Shown: positions 50,672-58,959 of the stretch, one piece after another
Layout: each line of letters opens with the position of its first letter
How positions within the stretch are numbered: position 1 is the stretch's first letter
The notes under the pieces: generated by a model
What the model was told of the DNA's origin: nothing
Seen by the model: only the letters and a program-made list of their open reading frames with translations
Database searches by the model: none
Source: Verrucomicrobiaceae bacterium
GTDB taxonomy: Bacteria > Verrucomicrobiota > Verrucomicrobiia > Verrucomicrobiales > Akkermansiaceae
Direction of reading: 5' to 3'
Length of the DNA: 64,000 bases
NCBI GenBank assembly: GCA_027486655.1
Contig: JAIXOR010000039.1
Span: forward strand, 1 to 64,000
Translations under genes and position numbers: made by a program

Positions 50672-53600
50672 ATGAAACCCAGATTCCGTCGCCTCGCGTC
50701 CACCGCGCTTCAATCCGTCTTCGTCGCCTCGTCCATCACCGGCTTCGCCCTTGCAGCCGACCAGACTTGGACCGGAGCCACCAGCACTCTTTGGTCTGAT
50801 TCAGGCAACTGGTCCAGCGCGCCACCAGTAGCCACCGATCTTGCTGTTTTTGATGCATCTTCCACAGCTAATCTCGCGACATCGCTTGGCGCGGATCGCT
50901 CGATTCTTGGTCTGAAGATTGTTGATCCATTGGGTGCCGTGAGCGTAGCGGCAGGAAACATTCTGACTCTCGGCTCTTCGGGTATTGACATGAGCGCTGC
51001 CACTCAGAATTTGACGGTGAATTCTCCCGTCTCCTTGGCGGTTGCTCAGAGTTGGAACGTGCAGACCGGAAGATCTCTCGTTGTGGCGGGCAACCTTACC
51101 GGCACAGGGCCTCTCACGAAGTCTGGAGCAGGTGCCGCTTCCCTCACGGGGACCAATACCTACACAGGGGTCACAAACGTCAGCGGTGGAACACTTTCTT
51201 TTGGTAGTGCGGTTTCCACACCCGGCACTGGATTCGTCTTCAGCAACGGTGGAGCCATCACCGGAATCGGAAATTCGGCAAGTGATGCAGTGGGTCCGGT
51301 GACGTTCACCTCCGGAGGTGGTTCATTTACATCAGCATTGGGCGTGGCCCAGACGCGTGTGGTCTCTATGGGTAACATCGTTGTGGATTCCGGGGTCACT
51401 GGGAATATGACTCACAACGCTAGAGCTATAATTGGCGAGGGCACCGGGGCAACTGTGTCAGGTTCAGGCACTCTTAACATTACTGCAAACGGGGCCAGTG
51501 CAACTGCGAACAACACGGATGGCCGGTTTTACCTGGGAGGAAACTGGAGCACTTTCACCGGAAATCTCAACCTGATCGGAAACAATGCCAACAGCACCAT
51601 TCAATTGAACCAGAATGGTGGCAACTTTGTGGCGGCTTCGATGGCTTCGACAAAAATCAATTTGAGTGCCACAGGTGCCGGTGTGATGTCGTTGCTAGGC
51701 AGGTTTGGGACTAACGCCACAATCGCGCTTGGCGAGCTTTCGGGAACGTCGGCTTCTGCCATCAGAACCGTAAGCACTTCAGGTGCCGGAACATTCCAAA
51801 TTGGCGGCCTTGGCACTAGTTCCACATTCGCGGGAGGAATAACGAATGGAGGCGCTGTGGTGCTTTCTATCTCCAAAGTTGGTGCAGGTACTCTGACGCT
51901 TACAAATACGACGAACATCACCTACACCGGGCCGACAACAATCAATGAAGGAACGCTGAAGGTGAATGGTGTCAAGGCTGGTGCAGGAGTGACGACTGTA
52001 AACAGCGGTGCGACACTTGCTGGAACCGGCAGTGTAGCCGGCACCACCACGGTCGCTTCCGGCGGCATCCTTTCTCCGGGAGACGCCGGTGTGGGGACCA
52101 TCACCCACTCTTCGCTCTCGCTGGCATCCGGTGGCGTGTTGGATTTGGAATTCGGTAGCGGCAACGACCAGATCACCGTGGCCACCGGCGGCACGCTGGC
52201 CCTCTCGACCGGCGTGAAGGTCAACCTTTACGACGGAGCCGTCGGCAGCCCCACACTCGCCACCAACGGCACCTACACGCTCATCAACACCACGGGTGCC
52301 ACCGTCACCGGATTCAATTCCTCCAGCTTTGAAGTCCAGAACCCGGTTTCCGGAAAAAGCTACACCTTCGCCAACACCGGCACCGCCATCACCGTCACCG
52401 TCGGTGACTTCGTGGTGGATCCCAGCAACTATTGGAACGTCGACGGCGGAGGATCCTGGAACACCGCCTCCAACTGGACCAAGGGCACCGTGCCCAATGC
52501 GATCGGTGCCAATGCGAAGTTCGGCCCAGGCATCGGTGGTGCGGGTGGTTCGTTCTCCAATATCACCATGACGATCCCCCTCGACGGGGCGCAAACCGTG
52601 GGTGAACTCCTCATCAACGAAGACTTCGGAAGCTCGTTCATCATTGCTCCCGGCACCGGCGGAAGCCTCCTCCTCGACAATGGAGCCGGGCCTTCCAGTG
52701 TTTCAGTCGTCGCCGGTGACCACCGCATCGAGGCTCCTGTTGCTGTGGATCCCGATGACGTCTCGATCGACGTCGCCAGCATCTTCAACTTCGAGGTTTC
52801 GGGCGTCCTTTCGTCCTCGGCACCGGGCGGTGGCATCACCAAATCCGGTTCCGGCACACTGCTGCTTTCCGGAGCCAACACCTACGATGGCGGCTCCATC
52901 CTTGCCGGAGGCGTGGTGGCGGTCAACTCGTCCTCGAGCCTCGGTTCCTCGGATGCTTCGTTCTTCGGAGGCTCCATCCGTCTCCTTGCCGATCTCGCAG
53001 ACTCCCGGCCCTACAAGGTCTCCGGTGCCAACAGCGCCACCTTCGACACCAATGCCTTCAACTACGCATTGACCGGAGCGATCACGTCTCTCCCATCCGC
53101 TACCGGCGGCCTGGTCAAGAACGGAGCGGGAACCCTCTCGCTCGGAGCCGTCAACGCCTACATCGGTGCCACCAACATCAACGTCGGCGTGGTGGACGTC
53201 GTCACAGGGGGGGCGATCGCGACGAGCGCCGTGAACATCGCCAACGCCGGCAGCGCCCGCCTCGTCGTCAGCGGCGGCGGGGCCACCGTCAGTGGAGCCA
53301 CCACCGTGAGCAATGGCAGCTCGGGCATCCTCGTCTCGGGCGGTTCCGCCTCGTTCAACGGCGGCATCACCGCGACGAACAACTCGAATGCCAACCACCT
53401 CATCGCCGCCACCGGTGGCAGTTTCAGCGCCAGTTCGATTGCGTTGGGCCGTTCGGCTTTGGTGATCGGAACTCCGACCGCGGGTGCGACCGGCACCGGG
53501 TTCTATGTGAACGGTGCGACCTCCTCGGTCACGGGTAACCTCAGTGTTGGAGCCGCGAGCACCAGCGTCAACTCCACCGCCAGTGCGAGAATCGATAGTG

Positions 53601-54898
53601 GAAGTCTCACCGTCGGCGGCGTGGTGCTGGTCACGATTTCCAGCCCAGACCGCTGGTCGGTTCTGGACGTCAACGGAGGCATCTTCACCTCGACCAACAG
53701 CGCCACGGGCGTGCAGGTGGGTAGCACGGTGATTGGAAGCAGTGCCTTCCTGGTCCGCAACGGAACCGCGACTGTCGAGCGCATCCTCCTCACCCAGCCG
53801 GCCACCTCCACGGAGACCAGCATGTTGAATGTCTCCGGAGGCAGCCTCTACATCGGTGCGGGCGGCATCGTTGGCAATGTCAACGCCGGCACGGGCATTC
53901 TGGACGTGCAATTGGGCACCGCGACCCTCGGTGCGAAGGCCAACTGGACCTCCTCCGTGGCCGCCACGCTCACGGGCACCACCACCATCAAGGCCGCCAG
54001 CGAGCTGAATGTGGCCGCCAACATCACGCTCTCGGGCGCGATTGGCGGTGTGGGTGGCTTCGACAAGACGGGAGCGGGAGCACTCACCCTGTCCGGAACC
54101 AACACCTACGCCGGCAACACCAACGTCAATGAAGGAACCCTGGCCATCAGCGGCGATCAATCCGCCTCGCTCGGAACGGTCGCAGTTGCCTCAGGAGCCA
54201 CGCTTGCCGGCACCGGTTCGATCGGCGGAAGCGTGAGCATCGCCTCTGGTGGTCGTCAGGCCTTCGCACTCGCCGCCACCGCAGGAGCCCAAACCACGCG
54301 CCAGATCACCGGTGCGCTCTCGATGGACTCTGGAAGCGTGATCGACCTGACCGCCGCAGGCACCGTGGCCAATGGAGTCTACGTGCTCGCAACCGCCGCA
54401 GGCGGCATCACCGGCCTGCCCGGGACGGTCAACCTTCCGGAAGGTGTGCCCGGCACGCTTTCCGTCAGTGAGAACAGCCTCGTGCTCACGGTGGGCAGTT
54501 CCGGATACGCCTCCTGGGCCTCCACCAACGGGCTCACCTCCGGCGTGAACGACGGACCCACCCAGGATCCGGATGCCGATGGCGTGGAGAACTTGCTGGA
54601 GTTCGTGCTTGGCGGTCTTCCGCTGACACCGAACACCGGCATCCTGCCCACGCTCAACGCATCCGGCACGGACTTCGTGTTCACCTTCAACCGCAGCGAT
54701 GAATCCGAGGCGGAAGTGGCGCTCACCTTCCAGCACTCGCCGGATCTCGCCACCTGGACGCCGGTGGCCGTCGGTGCTTCGTCCAACCTGCCCACCGTTT
54801 CCGTCGCGGAAAACGGAGCGGCTGCGGACACCATCACCGTGACGGTTCCCAAGGGCTCGAACACGAAGCTCTTCGGCCGCATCCAAGGCACCAAGTAA
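50672..54898 (+). CDS. Giant secreted PATR protein, second of a tandem pair
   Basis: About 1408 residues from the ATG at 50672, which opens the signal peptide (KPRFRRLASTALQSVFVASS to FALAAD). The earlier in-frame ATG at 50612 adds a non-signal extension. Two passenger units open with TWTGATSTLWSDSGNW and, near residue 590, YWNVDGGGSWNTASNW. Beta-strand repeats (ITKSGSGTLLLSGANTYDGG) fill the middle. The C-terminal third is paralogous to the preceding protein (VNGGIFTSTNSATGV, VSGGSLYIGAGGIVGN) and the final module is nearly the same (YASWASTNGL, DPDADGVENLLEFVLGGLP, FGRIQGTK), pointing to gene duplication. A strong terminator follows. Confidence 0.86.
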   Translation: MKPRFRRLASTALQSVFVASSITGFALAADQTWTGATSTLWSDSGNWSSAPPVATDLAVFDASSTANLATSLGADRSILGLKIVDPLGAVSVAAGNILTLGSSGIDMSAATQNLTVNSPVSLAVAQSWNVQTGRSLVVAGNLTGTGPLTKSGAGAASLTGTNTYTGVTNVSGGTLSFGSAVSTPGTGFVFSNGGAITGIGNSASDAVGPVTFTSGGGSFTSALGVAQTRVVSMGNIVVDSGVTGNMTHNARAIIGEGTGATVSGSGTLNITANGASATANNTDGRFYLGGNWSTFTGNLNLIGNNANSTIQLNQNGGNFVAASMASTKINLSATGAGVMSLLGRFGTNATIALGELSGTSASAIRTVSTSGAGTFQIGGLGTSSTFAGGITNGGAVVLSISKVGAGTLTLTNTTNITYTGPTTINEGTLKVNGVKAGAGVTTVNSGATLAGTGSVAGTTTVASGGILSPGDAGVGTITHSSLSLASGGVLDLEFGSGNDQITVATGGTLALSTGVKVNLYDGAVGSPTLATNGTYTLINTTGATVTGFNSSSFEVQNPVSGKSYTFANTGTAITVTVGDFVVDPSNYWNVDGGGSWNTASNWTKGTVPNAIGANAKFGPGIGGAGGSFSNITMTIPLDGAQTVGELLINEDFGSSFIIAPGTGGSLLLDNGAGPSSVSVVAGDHRIEAPVAVDPDDVSIDVASIFNFEVSGVLSSSAPGGGITKSGSGTLLLSGANTYDGGSILAGGVVAVNSSSSLGSSDASFFGGSIRLLADLADSRPYKVSGANSATFDTNAFNYALTGAITSLPSATGGLVKNGAGTLSLGAVNAYIGATNINVGVVDVVTGGAIATSAVNIANAGSARLVVSGGGATVSGATTVSNGSSGILVSGGSASFNGGITATNNSNANHLIAATGGSFSASSIALGRSALVIGTPTAGATGTGFYVNGATSSVTGNLSVGAASTSVNSTASARIDSGSLTVGGVVLVTISSPDRWSVLDVNGGIFTSTNSATGVQVGSTVIGSSAFLVRNGTATVERILLTQPATSTETSMLNVSGGSLYIGAGGIVGNVNAGTGILDVQLGTATLGAKANWTSSVAATLTGTTTIKAASELNVAANITLSGAIGGVGGFDKTGAGALTLSGTNTYAGNTNVNEGTLAISGDQSASLGTVAVASGATLAGTGSIGGSVSIASGGRQAFALAATAGAQTTRQITGALSMDSGSVIDLTAAGTVANGVYVLATAAGGITGLPGTVNLPEGVPGTLSVSENSLVLTVGSSGYASWASTNGLTSGVNDGPTQDPDADGVENLLEFVLGGLPLTPNTGILPTLNASGTDFVFTFNRSDESEAEVALTFQHSPDLATWTPVAVGASSNLPTVSVAENGAAADTITVTVPKGSNTKLFGRIQGTK

Positions 54899-54919
54899 GC
54901 GGAGTCCAAACTCCTTCGA

Positions 54920-54955
54920 AACCGCTCCATCCCCCGCGGGTGGAGCGGTTTTTTT
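54920..54955 (+). terminator. Strong intrinsic terminator after the second PATR gene
   Basis: AACCGCTCCA (54920-54929) pairs with TGGAGCGGTT (54941-54950), followed by a T7 run to 54955. Lies 22 bases past the stop. Confidence 0.85.
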
Positions 54956-54979
54956 GTCTCAGCCGGGTTGCTCATCTAA

Positions 54980-55010
54980 CAAAAAAGGCGCTCCCCGTGA
55001 AGGGAGCGCC
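54980..55010 (-). terminator. Intrinsic terminator of serA
   Basis: On the minus strand GGCGCTCCC pairs with GGGAGCGCC (55010-55002 and 54995-54987) around a six-base loop and runs into TTTTTT (54986-54981). It is 33 bases past the serA stop. Confidence 0.85.
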
Positions 55011-55042
55011 CTGGATCAAAGGTCGATTCGATCTCCGTGGAA

Positions 55043-56647
55043 TCAGAGCTCGAAGCTCAGCACCCGGATGATGCCCGGCGTGGCGCGGAGTTTCTCCAGC
55101 AGGTCCGCCTGGGGCTCGGTGTCCACCTCGATCACCGTGACGGCGCGGGTGCGGTCGCTGGTGCGGCTCAGGTCCATGTTGGCGATGTTCACTCCGGCGG
55201 TGCCCAGTGCGGTGCCGACCACGCCGACGATGCCGGGGCGGTCGTCATTCTCGACGAACAGGAAGCGGCCGGCGATGTTGCAGTCGACGTAAAGGTGGTC
55301 CATTTCGACGATCCTCGGCGAGCGGCCGATGATGGTGCCGGCGACGCGGTAGCGGGTGTCCCCCTTGCGGAGTTCGGCGACGAGCAGTTCGTTGAATTCG
55401 GTCTTCGCGTTGATGGTGGATTCCACCATGTCGAGCCCGAGCTGCGAGGCGATGGCCGGGGCGTTGACGATGTTCACCTGGCCGTCCGGGCGGGAGGCTT
55501 CCAACAGCGCGGTGAGCGTGGTGCGGGAAACCAGGCCGGTGTCTTTCTTGGCCAGCGCGCCGTGGTAGGAAACCCGGAGCGAGTCGGCATTCTCGGGGCC
55601 CAGCTTGGCGAGCAGCTTGCCGAGCGCGCGGGCGAGGTCGAGGTAGGGACCCACGGCGGCGAGTGCCGCGGCATCGAGTGAAGGCATGTTGATCGCATTG
55701 CGGATCTCGCCGGTGACGAAGAAGTCGCGCAGTTGCTCGGCCACCTGGATGCCCACGTTTTCCTGGGCCTCATTGGTGGAGGCTCCGAGGTGGGGCGTGA
55801 GGACCACATGCTTGTCCAGCGAGAAGAGCGGATGGTCATTCGGCGGCGGCTCGGTCTCGAACACGTCGAGCGCGCAACCGGCGATGTGGCCGGAGTCGAT
55901 GGCCGCCTTGAGCGCGACTTCATCGATGAGGCCGCCACGGGCGCAGTTCACGACGATGGCTCCCTTGTTCATCAGGGCGAGGCGCTCGGTGTTGAGAATG
56001 TGGTTGGTGTCCGGGGTGAGCGGGACGTGGAGGGTGACGACGTCCGCCCCGGTGAGAGCGATGTCCGGAGTGGCGGCGAGCTCCACCTTCAACTCGTCGG
56101 CACGGGCCTGGGAGAGGAAGGGATCGTAGGCGACGACCGTCATGTTGAAAGCCTGGGCGCGTTTGGCGAACTCGGTGCCGATGCGGCCCATGCCGAGGAT
56201 GGCGAGGCGCTTGGTGTTGAGCTCGATGCCCTGATAGGCCTTGCGGGCGGCCTTGAAGTTGCCCTTCAGGACGGCGGCGTGCGCCGGGGCGATGTTGCGG
56301 GCGGCGCTGAGCATCAGGGTGAAGGCGTGCTCGGCGGTGGAAATGGTGTTGCCGGTGGGCGTGTTCATCACGATCACGCCGTGATCGGTGGCGGCCTTGC
56401 GGTCGATGTTGTCCACACCCACACCGGCGCGGCCCACGGCCTTGAGGTTCTTGGCGGCGGCGAGAAGCTCGGCGGTCACCTTGGTTTCGGAGCGCACGAC
56501 GAGTCCGTGGTAGTCACCGATGATGTTGAGGAGTTCTTCCGGCTTGAGGCCGGTGTTCACGTCCACGGAGATGCCCGGAGCATTTCGCAGGGCGTCCACG
56601 CCCTTGTCCGAGATCGGGTCCGATACCAGCACGCGATAGTTTGCCAT
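55043..56647 (-). CDS. serA: D-3-phosphoglycerate dehydrogenase (SerA), with ACT domain
   Basis: 534 residues, the usual length of the long (type I) enzymes. Order: substrate domain, NAD-binding Rossmann domain (LGMGRIGTEFAKRAQAF; VTLHVPLTPDTNHILN; VVNCARGGLIDEVALKAA), catalytic GAS segment LTPHLGASTNEAQENVG, an intervening allosteric substrate-binding domain, and a C-terminal ACT domain (RFLFVENDDRPGIVGVVGTALG) that normally binds serine for feedback inhibition. It oxidises 3-phosphoglycerate to phosphohydroxypyruvate, the first step of serine synthesis. The start MANYRVLVSDPISDKGVDAL is typical. Monocistronic, flanked by terminators on both sides. Confidence 0.96.
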   Translation of the reverse strand: MANYRVLVSDPISDKGVDALRNAPGISVDVNTGLKPEELLNIIGDYHGLVVRSETKVTAELLAAAKNLKAVGRAGVGVDNIDRKAATDHGVIVMNTPTGNTISTAEHAFTLMLSAARNIAPAHAAVLKGNFKAARKAYQGIELNTKRLAILGMGRIGTEFAKRAQAFNMTVVAYDPFLSQARADELKVELAATPDIALTGADVVTLHVPLTPDTNHILNTERLALMNKGAIVVNCARGGLIDEVALKAAIDSGHIAGCALDVFETEPPPNDHPLFSLDKHVVLTPHLGASTNEAQENVGIQVAEQLRDFFVTGEIRNAINMPSLDAAALAAVGPYLDLARALGKLLAKLGPENADSLRVSYHGALAKKDTGLVSRTTLTALLEASRPDGQVNIVNAPAIASQLGLDMVESTINAKTEFNELLVAELRKGDTRYRVAGTIIGRSPRIVEMDHLYVDCNIAGRFLFVENDDRPGIVGVVGTALGTAGVNIANMDLSRTSDRTRAVTVIEVDTEPQADLLEKLRATPGIIRVLSFEL

Positions 56648-56779
56648 AGGCGCGGGGGCTTAAACCAGCGGCCCGCCACTGGCAAGGGTGGGTTTGTCGA
56701 AAAACACGGGATAAGCCGTGGAATCAGCCAAATTTTGGACTCCTTCCCGGATTTTCGCGCGTTCGGCCCCGGCATGGAA

Positions 56780-56809
56780 AAGGCGGCCGGAACGAATCCC
56801 GGCCGCCTT
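56780..56809 (-). terminator. Intrinsic terminator of gnd
   Basis: AAGGCGGCCGG (56780-56790) and CCGGCCGCCTT (56799-56809) form an 11-bp perfect stem with an 8-base loop; on the minus strand it ends in TTTT. It is 38 bases past the gnd stop. Confidence 0.8.
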
Positions 56810-56847
56810 GGAATGGATCGATGGAGCGGCGCTTCCGCCGCGCTTCC

Positions 56848-58266
56848 TCAGCCGATGACGTCCGGCCAATTGGTGTGGAACATCTCGCCGCGCGGCTTGT
56901 CGGTGCGCTCGTAGGTGTGGGCACCGAAGAAGTCGCGCTGGGCCTGGAGCAGGTTGGCGGGCAGGAAGGCCGCGCGGTAGCTGTCGTAGTAGCCGAGCGA
57001 GGCGCTGAACGCGGGCACCGGGATGCCGGCGAGGGTGGCCATGGAGATGACCTCACGCCAGTTCTGTTGGAACTCGTTGAGCAGGTTCTTGAAGAACGGG
57101 GCGAGCATCAGGTTGCTGAGGCCGGGATCGGTGCGGTAGGCGTCCGTGATGTCGTTGAGGAAGCGGGCGCGGATGATGCAACCGCCGCGCCAGATGGCGG
57201 CGATCTTGCCAAGGTCGAGGTTCCAGCCCTTTTCCTTGCTCATCGCGGTGATGAGGTCGAGGCCCTGGGCGTAGGAAATGATCTTGGAGGCGAAAAGCGC
57301 GTCATGGACCTTCTTCACCAGAGCGGCCTTGTCGCCGGTGATCTCGGATTTGGGGCCTTGCAGCTCGGTGCTGGCGGCCACGCGCTTGTCCTTCATCGAG
57401 GAAAGGATGCGGGCTTCCACGGCGGCGTTGATGGTGGAGATGACCACGGCGTTTTCCACCGCGTTCATGATGGTCCATTTGCCGGTGCCTTTCTGGCCTG
57501 CGGTGTCGAGGATCACATCGACGATCGGTTTTCCGGTCTCGGGGTCCTTCTGCTTGAAGATCTCCGCGGTGATCTGGATGAGGTAGCTCTCCAGATCGCC
57601 GGCATACCAGTCGCTGAAGACCTGGCCGAGTTCGTCGGCGGTGAATCCGGCGGCCTTGAAGATGTTGTAGGCCTCGCAGATGAGCTGCATGTCGCCGTAT
57701 TCGATGCCGTTGTGGATCATCTTCACGTAGTGGCCGGCACCACCGGGGCCAATGTGGGTCACGCAGGGCTCGCCCTCGGCCTTGGCGGCGATGCTTTCGA
57801 AGATCGGCTGCATGACTTCCCAGGTGGAGGCCGGGCCGCCGGGCATGATCGCCGGTCCCTTGCGGGCTCCTTCCTCACCACCGGACACGCCTGCGCCGAT
57901 GAATCGGAAGCCAAGATCGCCGAGCCATTTGTCGCGGCGCTCGGTGTCGGTGTAGAGCGAGTTTCCGCCGTCGATGATGATGTCGCCCTTGTCGAGCAGG
58001 GGAATGAGGGACTCGATGACAGCGTCCACCGGGCCACCGGCCTTGACCATGATCATGATCTTGCGCGGCGAGGCGAGGGATTGCACGAAGTCCTCCAGCG
58101 ACTGCGCGCCGACCAGCTTCTTGCCGGGGTGTGCGGCGACGAATTCGTCGGTCACCGAGGTGGTGCGGTTGTACACCGAGACCTGGAAGCCGCGGGATTC
58201 CACATTGAGTACGAGATTCTGGCCCATGACGGCCAGACCGATGAGTCCGAAGTCGCTTTTGCTCAT
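56848..58266 (-). CDS. gnd: 6-phosphogluconate dehydrogenase, decarboxylating
   Basis: 472 residues, the normal length. N-terminal NADP-binding motif GLIGLAVMGQNLVLN, then YNRTTSVTDEF with a neutral/basic pocket fitting NADP+, IMIMVKAGGPVD, IDGGNSLYTDTERR, the catalytic GGAGHYVKMIHNGIEYGDMQ, and the C-terminal all-helical domain with WRGGCIIRARFLNDI and QRDFFGAHTYERTD. It converts 6-phosphogluconate to ribulose 5-phosphate with NADPH and CO2 in the oxidative pentose phosphate pathway. Divergent from pgsA; no other pathway gene is adjacent. Confidence 0.97.
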   Translation of the reverse strand: MSKSDFGLIGLAVMGQNLVLNVESRGFQVSVYNRTTSVTDEFVAAHPGKKLVGAQSLEDFVQSLASPRKIMIMVKAGGPVDAVIESLIPLLDKGDIIIDGGNSLYTDTERRDKWLGDLGFRFIGAGVSGGEEGARKGPAIMPGGPASTWEVMQPIFESIAAKAEGEPCVTHIGPGGAGHYVKMIHNGIEYGDMQLICEAYNIFKAAGFTADELGQVFSDWYAGDLESYLIQITAEIFKQKDPETGKPIVDVILDTAGQKGTGKWTIMNAVENAVVISTINAAVEARILSSMKDKRVAASTELQGPKSEITGDKAALVKKVHDALFASKIISYAQGLDLITAMSKEKGWNLDLGKIAAIWRGGCIIRARFLNDITDAYRTDPGLSNLMLAPFFKNLLNEFQQNWREVISMATLAGIPVPAFSASLGYYDSYRAAFLPANLLQAQRDFFGAHTYERTDKPRGEMFHTNWPDVIG

Positions 58267-58364
58267 GAGAAAGTGCCGGTTTCCGGCGCGGTTGGTTTAG
58301 GGGACCGGCGGCATTGCTGCAACCCCTTGTTGCCATCCGCCCATGGATTTCCCACATTCCGCCC

Positions 58365-58946
58365 GTGAACGTTCCGAATGCCATCACTTTTTCCCGCCTG
58401 GTCCTGACGGCTGTTTTTGTGGCGGGCACGGCGATGGAGAGCGCTCTCGGGCATTGGATTGCCCTGGTTTCCTTCGTGATCGCGGCGATTTCCGATTTCG
58501 TGGACGGCTGGCTGGCCCGCAAACTCGGGCTGGTCACCCCGATGGGCAAGCTGATGGATCCGCTGGCGGACAAGGTGCTCGTCTGCTCGGCCTACGTGTA
58601 TCTGAGCCAACGCGGCTTCTGCCCGGTGTGGGTGACGGTGATGATCATCGCCCGTGAGTTTCTGGTCACCGGGCTGCGCCAGATCGCCGTGGAGGCGGGG
58701 CAGGTGATGGCGGCGGATCGCCTCGGAAAATGGAAAACCGGGCTCCAGCTCACGTTTTGCATCACCTGCCTGGTCTGGTTCGCCTTCGAGCCGCTGAGCC
58801 CGGGAAACCCGTTCGTCGATCTGATCCGCTACCTCTCGAATCCCGCGAGCTGGCTCACTCCGGCCTCGATGTGGCTGGCGCTGGGGCTCACGCTGCTCTC
58901 CGGCTGGAACTACCTGTGGACCAGCCGCGGGCTGCTGAAGTCCTGA
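58365..58946 (+). CDS. pgsA: CDP-diacylglycerol-glycerol-3-phosphate 3-phosphatidyltransferase
   Basis: About 193 residues from a GTG at 58365 (VNVPNAITFSRLVLTA), the usual PgsA N-terminus; the ATG-type extension from 58314 adds residues not found in the family. The CDP-alcohol phosphotransferase signature D-x2-DG-x2-AR-x8-G-x3-D-x3-D is complete in DFVDGWLARKLGLVTPMG followed by KLMDPLADK. Five or six membrane helices. It makes phosphatidylglycerophosphate, the committed step to phosphatidylglycerol and cardiolipin. It converges with the cyclotransferase-like gene, 13 bases away. Confidence 0.93.
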   Translation: MNVPNAITFSRLVLTAVFVAGTAMESALGHWIALVSFVIAAISDFVDGWLARKLGLVTPMGKLMDPLADKVLVCSAYVYLSQRGFCPVWVTVMIIAREFLVTGLRQIAVEAGQVMAADRLGKWKTGLQLTFCITCLVWFAFEPLSPGNPFVDLIRYLSNPASWLTPASMWLALGLTLLSGWNYLWTSRGLLKS

Positions 58947-58959
58947 GCGGGGACTCCGC

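Noticed and set aside
48886-50703. 605-codon minus-strand frame opposite the PATR gene
   Set aside because: Glycine/arginine/aspartate-rich shadow of repetitive high-GC coding sequence; no domain. The same applies to 52703-54160.
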